From contig CAVTRI010000002.1 of assembly GCA_963737075.1 (NCBI GenBank), positions 2,418,001 to 2,482,000 of the forward strand: a DNA stretch of 64,000 nucleotides. The letters run 5' to 3'. The DNA comes from CAVTRI01 sp963737075. GTDB lineage: Bacteria > Actinomycetota > Acidimicrobiia > Acidimicrobiales > Palsa-688. This document shows, piece by piece, positions 58,927-64,000 of the stretch; position 1 is the stretch's first letter; each line of letters opens with the position of its first letter. The position numbers and the translations under genes were made by a program. The notes beneath the pieces are model-generated. The model searched no databases, was not told the DNA's origin, and saw only the letters and a program-made list of their open reading frames with translations.

Positions 58927-60161
58927 TCCCTCTGGCCGACGCTCAGGCTGTGGTCCTCGAAACGTGCCGCCGCCTCCCGACCCAGCGGGTCGGCCTCGAC
59001 GACGCGCTGGGCCGGGTGCTGGCAGAGCGCGTGTCGGCCGCGGATGCCGTTCCTCCGTTCGCCAACACCGCGATGGACGGCTACGCCGTGCACGCCGCGG
59101 ACGTGGCTGCCGCCAGCCACGAGGCACCGGTACGGCTGGCGGTCGTGGGCACGCTGGCGGCGGGCGGGGTGCCCGACGCCACCGTCGGCCCGGGCGAGGC
59201 ACTGCGGATCATGACCGGCGCCCCTTTCCCCAAAGGAGCCGACGCGGTGGCCATCGTCGAGACGACCCGCACCGACGGCGACGTGGTGTGGATCGAAGCC
59301 CCGGCGGCCAAAGGCGAGCACATCCGGGCCGCTGGCGAGGACATCCCTCCGGGGCAAGAAGTGTTCGCGGCCGGAGCGCCGCTGACCCCGGGCCACCTGG
59401 GCGTGCTCGCCAGCGTCGGGGTGAGCGAGGTGCGGGTGGTGCGGGCGCCGGTCGTGGGGGTGCTCTCGACGGGAGACGAGCTGACCGACGAGTCGGGGCC
59501 GTTGCGTCCGGGACAGATCCGGGACTCCAACCGGCGGGCGCTGCTCGGGCTGCTGCGGCGCGACGGGTACGGTGCCGTCGACCTGGGCATTGCCCGTGAT
59601 GATGAGGCGGAGATCGAGCGCCGGGTGGCGGACGGCGCGGCACGCTGCGACGCCGTGCTGACCAGCGGGGGGGTGTCAATGGGGGATTTTGACTACGTGA
59701 AAGTGGTGCTCGACCGCATCGGGCACATGCGGTGGATGCAGGTGGCGATCCGCCCGGCGAAGCCGTTCGCCTTCGGTGTGGTCGGCGGGGCAGGGTCGGG
59801 TGGGAATGGCGGTACGCCGGTGTTCGGCCTGCCCGGCAACCCGGTGTCGTCGATGGTCAGCTATGAGGTCCTGGCCCGGCCCGGTCTCCGCCAAATGGCC
59901 GGCCACCCGCCCGGTGACCTGCACCGGCTGCCGCAGACCGCCGTCGTTTCCGACCAGCCGCTCCGCTCCGCACGCGACCGGACGAGTTATGTGAGGGTGA
60001 CGACCGCCCGCGGGCCTGACGGGCGGCTGCTGGTCCGACCGGCCGGCGGGCAGGGCTCGCATCAGCTGCGAGCGATGGCGCTGGCCAATGCCCTGGCTGT
60101 GGTGCCAGCGGGGCAGGACGCCGCTGAGGGGGACGCCGTCGACGTGCTCGTCTTGTCGTAG
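58923..60161 (+). CDS. moeA: MoeA/gephyrin-like molybdotransferase
   Basis: A 412-residue protein with ANTAMDGYAVHAADV, RIMTGAPFPKGADAV, GVLSTGDELTD, IRDSNRRALLGLL and the molybdopterin-binding TSGGVSMGDFDYVK. It inserts molybdenum into molybdopterin. In actinobacteria a galU-linked MoeA paralogue (Glp) also acts in cell division with a membrane receptor, and this copy is in the same setting. moaA and moaC follow, so a cofactor role is also well supported. Confidence 0.93.
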   Translation: MIPLADAQAVVLETCRRLPTQRVGLDDALGRVLAERVSAADAVPPFANTAMDGYAVHAADVAAASHEAPVRLAVVGTLAAGGVPDATVGPGEALRIMTGAPFPKGADAVAIVETTRTDGDVVWIEAPAAKGEHIRAAGEDIPPGQEVFAAGAPLTPGHLGVLASVGVSEVRVVRAPVVGVLSTGDELTDESGPLRPGQIRDSNRRALLGLLRRDGYGAVDLGIARDDEAEIERRVADGAARCDAVLTSGGVSMGDFDYVKVVLDRIGHMRWMQVAIRPAKPFAFGVVGGAGSGGNGGTPVFGLPGNPVSSMVSYEVLARPGLRQMAGHPPGDLHRLPQTAVVSDQPLRSARDRTSYVRVTTARGPDGRLLVRPAGGQGSHQLRAMALANALAVVPAGQDAAEGDAVDVLVLS

Positions 60162-60171
60162 GGTGGGTTTC

Positions 60172-61158
60172 GTGGCCCGGGACCTGGTTGACCCTTATGA
60201 CCGCACCGTGCGGGACCTGCGCATCTCAATCACCGACCGCTGCAACTTCCGCTGCACGTACTGCATGCCTGAGGAAGGCATGCGCTGGCTGCCCCGGGCT
60301 GACCTGCTCAGCTTCGAGGAGCTCGAGCGCGTCGGGCGCGTCTGCGTCGAGCGCTTCAACTTCGACAGCATCCGGCTGACAGGCGGCGAGCCGACCATAC
60401 GTGCCCACCTACCGGTGCTGGTCCGCCGGCTCGCGGCCCTCGGCGTCGATCTCGCCATGACGACCAACGGCGCCACCCTCGACCGGATGGCCTTCGAGCT
60501 CGCCGAAGCCGGACTGACGAGGATCAACATCTCGCTGGATTCGCTGCAGCCTGACCGGTTCGCCGAGATAACCCGCCGCAACGCCCTGGCCGACGTGCTG
60601 GTCGGTATCGACGCCGCGCTCGATGCCGGGCTGGACCCGGTGAAGATCAACTGTGTGCTCGTCCGGGGCGTTAACGACGACGAGATACTGGACTTCGCCG
60701 CCTTCGGCCGCCAGCGGGGGGTCGAGGTGCGCTTCATCGAATGGATGCCGCTGGATGGCGGTGGTGCGTGGGCCGCCGACCGGGTGGTGCCGGCCCAGGA
60801 GGTCATGGACCGGATCGGCGCCATGTGGCCGATCGTGCCCGTCCCGGCCCGGGGCGCGGCGCCGGCCGACACCTGGACCTACGAGGACGGAGCGGGCCGG
60901 GTGGGGGTGATCGCCAGCGTCACTCAGCCGTTCTGCGGCGCGTGCGACCGCATCCGGCTGACCGCCGAGGGGCAGCTGCGCAACTGCCTCTTCTCGCTGC
61001 GGGAGACCGACCTGCGGGCCATTCTGCGCGGGGGCGGCACCGACGAGGACCTGGCCGCCGCTATCGAAGCGGAGGTCGGCCGCAAATGGGCTGGTCACGC
61101 CATCGGGCAGGTGCGGTTCATCCGCCCCGCCCGCAGCATGAGCCAGATCGGGGGCTGA
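60172..61158 (+). CDS. moaA: GTP 3',8-cyclase MoaA (radical SAM)
   Basis: A 328-residue radical-SAM enzyme: ISITDRCNFRCTYCMPEEG gives the CxxxCxxC cluster, TGGEPT the SAM motif, and CGACDRIRLTAEGQLRNCLF the second Fe-S cluster. The C-terminal GG needed for catalysis is present (SQIGG). It converts GTP to the MoaC substrate. The GTG at 60172 is preferred to the GTG at 60163 because of the preceding AGGGTGGG. It begins 11 bp after moeA. Confidence 0.96.
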   Translation: MARDLVDPYDRTVRDLRISITDRCNFRCTYCMPEEGMRWLPRADLLSFEELERVGRVCVERFNFDSIRLTGGEPTIRAHLPVLVRRLAALGVDLAMTTNGATLDRMAFELAEAGLTRINISLDSLQPDRFAEITRRNALADVLVGIDAALDAGLDPVKINCVLVRGVNDDEILDFAAFGRQRGVEVRFIEWMPLDGGGAWAADRVVPAQEVMDRIGAMWPIVPVPARGAAPADTWTYEDGAGRVGVIASVTQPFCGACDRIRLTAEGQLRNCLFSLRETDLRAILRGGGTDEDLAAAIEAEVGRKWAGHAIGQVRFIRPARSMSQIGG

Positions 61159-61205
61159 CTGGTCGCCGGGAAGCACCCCTCCGGCGACCGCGTACACTTT
61201 TCCCC

Positions 61206-61823
61206 ATGTCTGATCGCCGCCTGACCCATGTCGATCCCCTCGGTCGGGCCCGGATGGTCGACGTCACCCCTAAAGAGGCCACGCACCGCCGGGCCATGGC
61301 CCGCTGCCGGGTGTGGATGACCCCCGAGACCACGTCCAAGGTAGCCAGCAACGCGATCACCAAGGGCGACGTCCTCGGGGCCGCCCGCATCGCCGGCATC
61401 CAGGCGGCCAAGCGGACCGCGGACATGATCCCCCTGTGTCACCCTCTCCTCGTCGGGGCGGTAACCATCAACTTCACCATTGGTGACGATCATGTCGAGG
61501 TCGAGACACAGGTTGAAACTGTGGACCGCACCGGGGTGGAGATGGAAGCCATGACCGCGTGCGCGGTCGCCGCTCTAACCATCTATGACATGTGCAAGTC
61601 GGCGGACCGGTCCATGGTGATTGGCGACCTCGCCCTTTGGGAGAAAACGGGTGGCCGCAGCGGCCACTGGCGCCGGCCCGCGACCGGGCTCGCCGGGGCC
61701 CTCGTCAACACCCCCGCCCGTCGGGGCGAGGCGGTGCCGGAAGCTGTCCGGGCGGAGTCGGGACGGCTCGACGACCAGATCGATGCCCTTCTCGCTGAAG
61801 GTCACCCGGACGCCGGCGTATAG
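61206..61823 (+). CDS. moaC: Cyclic pyranopterin monophosphate synthase MoaC, with C-terminal extension
   Basis: A 205-residue protein. Residues 1 to about 155 are MoaC: MVDVTPKEATHRRAMARC, VLGAARIAGIQAAKRTADMI, PLCHPLLVGAV and VEMEAMTACAVAALTIYDMC. MoaC finishes cPMP synthesis from the MoaA product. The last ~50 residues (VNTPARRGEAVPEAVRAESG onward) extend past the usual ~160-residue end and are helical and charged; their role is unknown. ATG at 61206, 48 bp after moaA. Confidence 0.93.
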   Translation: MSDRRLTHVDPLGRARMVDVTPKEATHRRAMARCRVWMTPETTSKVASNAITKGDVLGAARIAGIQAAKRTADMIPLCHPLLVGAVTINFTIGDDHVEVETQVETVDRTGVEMEAMTACAVAALTIYDMCKSADRSMVIGDLALWEKTGGRSGHWRRPATGLAGALVNTPARRGEAVPEAVRAESGRLDDQIDALLAEGHPDAGV

Positions 61824-62032
61824 CACAATTGGCGTCGGGGCTGGTCGCGGCGCAATTTGAAAGGACCGCTGGCGTTCTTTAAGTGGCGGCGATAACGTAA
61901 CGCCCCAAATTGCCGCCGGCTCGCACGGTGCGAGCAGACCGAACCACCTGAACCAGCGGTCCCAGGGGATCCGCGACTTCTCCGGTGGGGACGGCTACGG
62001 TCTTTCGAGAACGAAGGGTAGGACAGGGAGTT

Positions 62033-62713
62033 TTGACGACCGTGGTTCTGCTGCTCCTCGCCGTGGTATGGGGCCTGGTGCTCTTCTCGTGGCTGCGCTC
62101 CAGGACAGCGGATGGTGCGTTCAGTGATTCCGTGGGCACGTTCCGTCGCCATTTGCGCGTCTTGGGACAGACGGCACCGGTCACGGTCCAGCCTGCCAAC
62201 CGGATGCGCAGCGGTTATGTCGCCGGCCGGCCCCCGACGACATATGGGCAGCCATCGTCCCCAACGATGCGGGCTGTCACTCCACGCTATGGCCGGCCCC
62301 CGCTGCGGCCGCCGACCACCGCAGCCATCCGCCGCCGCGAAGCCCAGAAGCGTCGCCGCAACGTGATGCTCCTTTTGATGGCCATTGTCGGGCTCATCAT
62401 GCTGCTGGCAGCGATGACCACGAGCAAAGGTGCGATCATCGCCCTGTTCGTAGCGGTCCTGGCCCTCGTCGCCTACATCGGACTACTGGTGCGGGCGCGC
62501 AACCTGGCGGCTGAGCGGGAAATGAAGCTCACGTACCTCTCGCAGATTCGCCGGGAGGCGGCTGGGCGGCCACCGGCGGCGAGTAGACGACGGCCCGCGT
62601 CAACGCCTCGCCGCCCACCGGCGCCTCGCTACGAGACGCCGGGCGATGAGGCCGGGGACTATGAGGTGGCTCCCGGCTACGGACAGCTGGCACTGCGTCG
62701 AGTGGCCACCTGA
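62033..62713 (+). CDS. Three-helix membrane protein, GlpR/SepX-like by position and topology
   Basis: A 226-residue protein: one N-terminal helix (VVLLLLAVVWGLVLFSWL), a ~90-residue Pro/Arg-rich cytoplasmic loop, two adjacent helices (NVMLLLMAIVGLIMLLAAM and IIALFVAVLALVAYIGLLV), then a basic/acidic Pro-rich tail. In Corynebacterium and Streptomyces a membrane protein of this shape (GlpR, SepX) is encoded near galU and the MoeA-like Glp and recruits it to the division site. That identity is inferred from context and topology. The TTG at 62033 after AGGGAG is favoured over GTG 61985. The 209-bp gap before it holds GCAATTTG/CAAATTGC inverted arms. Confidence 0.65.
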   Translation: MTTVVLLLLAVVWGLVLFSWLRSRTADGAFSDSVGTFRRHLRVLGQTAPVTVQPANRMRSGYVAGRPPTTYGQPSSPTMRAVTPRYGRPPLRPPTTAAIRRREAQKRRRNVMLLLMAIVGLIMLLAAMTTSKGAIIALFVAVLALVAYIGLLVRARNLAAEREMKLTYLSQIRREAAGRPPAASRRRPASTPRRPPAPRYETPGDEAGDYEVAPGYGQLALRRVAT

Positions 62714-63396
62714 CCACTCAGGGGGAGTCGGCGGGCGCGTTCGACGTCGCAGGCCGGCTGGACGAGATCCGATCCGAGCTGGAGGCGGTACACGCCGCCC
62801 GCGAGGCGGGGCTCGCTGCCTGCCGGAGAACCATCCGCCTCGCGGGGAGTGCGATCCGGGCTCTGCATCGCAGGCAGCCGGAGCGGGCGGCGCAAGTGCG
62901 TGCGGAATGCGAAGCGGCCTTGCGAGAGGCCCAGCAGGCCCTGGGGCCGTTTCCGCAGGTGGCGTACGCCGGCTTCCTGCATGACGCCGAGAAGGAGTAC
63001 GCCGAGGCGGTCTTGACCGGCGCGCTTCTGTCGGGTGACGCGCTGCCAGACCACATGGCGACGCGTGTCGGGCTGCCGGCGTGGCTGAACGGGCTGAGCG
63101 AAGCCGCGTCGGAGCTTCGGCGTTCCGTGCTGGACCGGCTTCGGGCGGGCGACGCCGCCGACGCCGAGCGGCTGCTCGAGGCTATGGACGACGCCTACGA
63201 GCTGATCGTCGGCGTCGACTTCCCCGACGCGGTGACGGGCGGCCTTCGCCGGAGCGCCGACGCCCTGCGCGCCGTCCTCGAGCGCACGCGAAGCGACGTG
63301 ACCACCACCACCCTGCAGGTGCGCCTCCAGCGGGCCCTCGAGCGCCGGGGCGACGAGGAGGCCCTGCGATATCGTGGAGGTCCCCCGGGGGTGTAG
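62710..63396 (+). CDS. Translin-family protein
   Basis: About 228 residues and wholly helical. It shows the translin/Trax pattern: RTIRLAGSAIRALHRRQPER, AYAGFLHDAEKEYAEAVLTG, PAWLNGLSEAASELRRSVLD, VGVDFPDAVTGGLRRSADAL and ERTRSDVTTT. Translins bind single-stranded RNA/DNA; Trax-type subunits carry an RNase site with acidic residues like the Asp/Glu in these blocks. They are common in archaea and eukaryotes but unusual in bacteria. No ATG/GTG/TTG exists before GTG 62896, inside the conserved domain; a CTG at 62710 overlaps the previous TGA as CTGA and is taken as the start. The TAG stop lies within the tRNA. Confidence 0.82.
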   Translation: MTTQGESAGAFDVAGRLDEIRSELEAVHAAREAGLAACRRTIRLAGSAIRALHRRQPERAAQVRAECEAALREAQQALGPFPQVAYAGFLHDAEKEYAEAVLTGALLSGDALPDHMATRVGLPAWLNGLSEAASELRRSVLDRLRAGDAADAERLLEAMDDAYELIVGVDFPDAVTGGLRRSADALRAVLERTRSDVTTTTLQVRLQRALERRGDEEALRYRGGPPGV

Positions 63397-63460
63397 CTCA
63401 GCCCGGTAGAGCGCAGCGTTCGCAACGCTGAAGTCGTGGGTTCAAGTCCCATCACCTCCA
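63387..63460 (+). tRNA. tRNA-Ala (anticodon CGC)
   Basis: A complete cloverleaf of 74 nt: acceptor GGGGGTG/CACCTCC with the G3-U70 pair that defines alanine identity, D arm GCTC/GAGC, anticodon stem CAGCG/CGCTG with loop TTCGCAA (anticodon CGC, codon GCG), and T arm GTGGG TTCAAGT CCCAT. No CCA is encoded. Its first 10 nt overlap the end of the translin gene; the TAG stop is tRNA positions 8-10. Confidence 0.95.
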
Positions 63461-64000
63461 CAAGAAAAGCGCCGGTCAGGAGGGGTGCAGTCGAAAGCGC
63501 TTTCGCTCAGATCTGGGAATCATCGCCCGTCCATCGCGCGGAAGAAACCACCTCGACGCCGTCCCATCAGCGGCCGACATTCGCCGAGAAGCCACCCGCC
63601 GCCAGCAGCAGCTCCGGGCACTCGGGCACGCTCTCGCCGCGAATCGCCAGCGGTGCGTCCAACGGTGCCAGAGCTGTAGGACGCCCAGCCAAACGGTTCT
63701 GCTTTAACGTCTGCGACGTCGTGAATCTGGGCGGCCATTGCCGGAACCCTCCCGAAGCGGGACACCTGAACATGCCGAAACGAGGGGGAAGCGAGCTCGG
63801 CGTCCTGATACTCCCCGGAGGGGCGCCTGAGCCGGTGGCGGGATATTGAGGCGGGTCGCCGCGGCGGGCCGATGCCTGGTCCAATGTTCCTCTGCAGCGT
63901 TCTGCGTCGCTGGTATCAACAGGCGTCGGCCGGATCGGGGGCTTGCACCGCGAGGTCAAATGGCCGGTCGTCTTCATGGAGCGCGAAACTCCGCCACTGT
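63461..64000. other. No supported gene to the window end
   Basis: Open frames here are short and lack family features or good start sites. A perfect palindrome CGAAAGCGCTTTCG (63492-63505) lies 32 bp after the tRNA and may help end its transcript. A minus-strand frame of 81 codons (63520-63765) has mixed third-base usage and no recognisable domain. No integrase or direct repeat of the tRNA 3' end is visible, so there is no sign of an integrated element. Confidence 0.6.

Noticed and set aside
61824..62032. Molybdenum-cofactor riboswitch near the moa genes
   Set aside because: The gap holds only GCAATTTG/CAAATTGC inverted arms and lies after moaC; no Moco-riboswitch-like structure could be recognised, and the space before moaA is too short.
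63520..63765. Minus-strand 81-codon frame after the tRNA
   Set aside because: No ribosome site, mixed third-base usage unlike neighbouring genes and no recognisable family.
63387..64000. Integrated element at the tRNA-Ala 3' end
   Set aside because: No integrase gene and no repeat of the tRNA end are visible in the remaining 540 bp.

Overview
The window reads as chromosomal DNA of a high-GC actinobacterium. Genes are tightly packed, with many start/stop overlaps of the GTGA, ATGA and TGATG types and frequent GTG/TTG starts. The gene content (large NAD-glutamate dehydrogenase, LigD-type polymerase module, mycothiol-type MDMPI protein, class III cyclase/ATPase/TPR protein, HMG-CoA-synthase-like/DUF35 protein, AidB-like acyl-CoA dehydrogenase, CrtYc/CrtYd lycopene cyclase) suggests an uncultured Acidimicrobiia-like lineage. 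This is inferred from gene content only; there is no rRNA or other marker gene in the window.

Layout. 1-7.8 kb: a broken gene and a Dyp peroxidase, then a minus-strand chain PAP2 / luciferase-like monooxygenase / hydrolase / LigD polymerase linked by overlapping starts and stops, with a hairpin-bearing 65-bp tandem repeat after the last stop, and a zinc-ribbon membrane protein with W/Q-rich and Gly/Ser repeats. 8-17.3 kb: two GT-C-type membrane proteins, DUF2237, zwf, CapA, a serine hydrolase and a cysC-cysQ pair. 17.3-27 kb: a universal stress protein, a frameshifted cyclase/AAA/TPR regulator, lepB, YdcF, an acyl-CoA ligase, a PQQ-propeller lipoprotein and a second GT-C-like protein. 27.2-30.9 kb: SRAP and Mug repair genes (convergent), an XRE regulator, a phasin-like protein with a clear promoter/operator, a hydrolase and an MDMPI enzyme. 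31-38.3 kb: a thiolase-fold/DUF35 protein, a thiolase, an acyl-CoA dehydrogenase, an M20 hydrolase and an MFS exporter. 38.3-43.6 kb: an isoprenoid/carotenoid block (dxs, crtYc, crtYd, crtZ, internally deleted crtI) full of repeats. 43.8-57 kb: a thioesterase, tldD/tldE, Nudix, NAD-GDH, an acyltransferase, a metallophosphoesterase, a PAP2 remnant and a UppP-like protein. 56.8-64 kb: fmdB-mtnP on the minus strand behind a CIRCE-like operator, then galU-moeA-moaA-moaC-membrane protein-translin-tRNA-Ala on the plus strand.

How the genes fit together. dxs feeds isoprenoids into the adjacent carotenoid genes, but the crtI beside them cannot encode a full desaturase. moaA, moaC and moeA can serve molybdenum cofactor synthesis. 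The galU-moeA and three-TM membrane protein arrangement also resembles the actinobacterial gephyrin-like Glp/GlpR (SepX) division module. Mug would create abasic sites and SRAP would shield them.

Most striking are (i) the CIRCE-like site at fmdB, (ii) a bacterial translin-family gene with a CTG start overlapping the previous stop and its own stop inside a tRNA-Ala gene, (iii) the deleted crtI, (iv) several families of GC-rich palindromic repeats next to stop codons and even inside the gdh coding sequence, and (v) a Mug gene whose expected start codon reads GTA. All calls come from reading the sequence; no database search was run.
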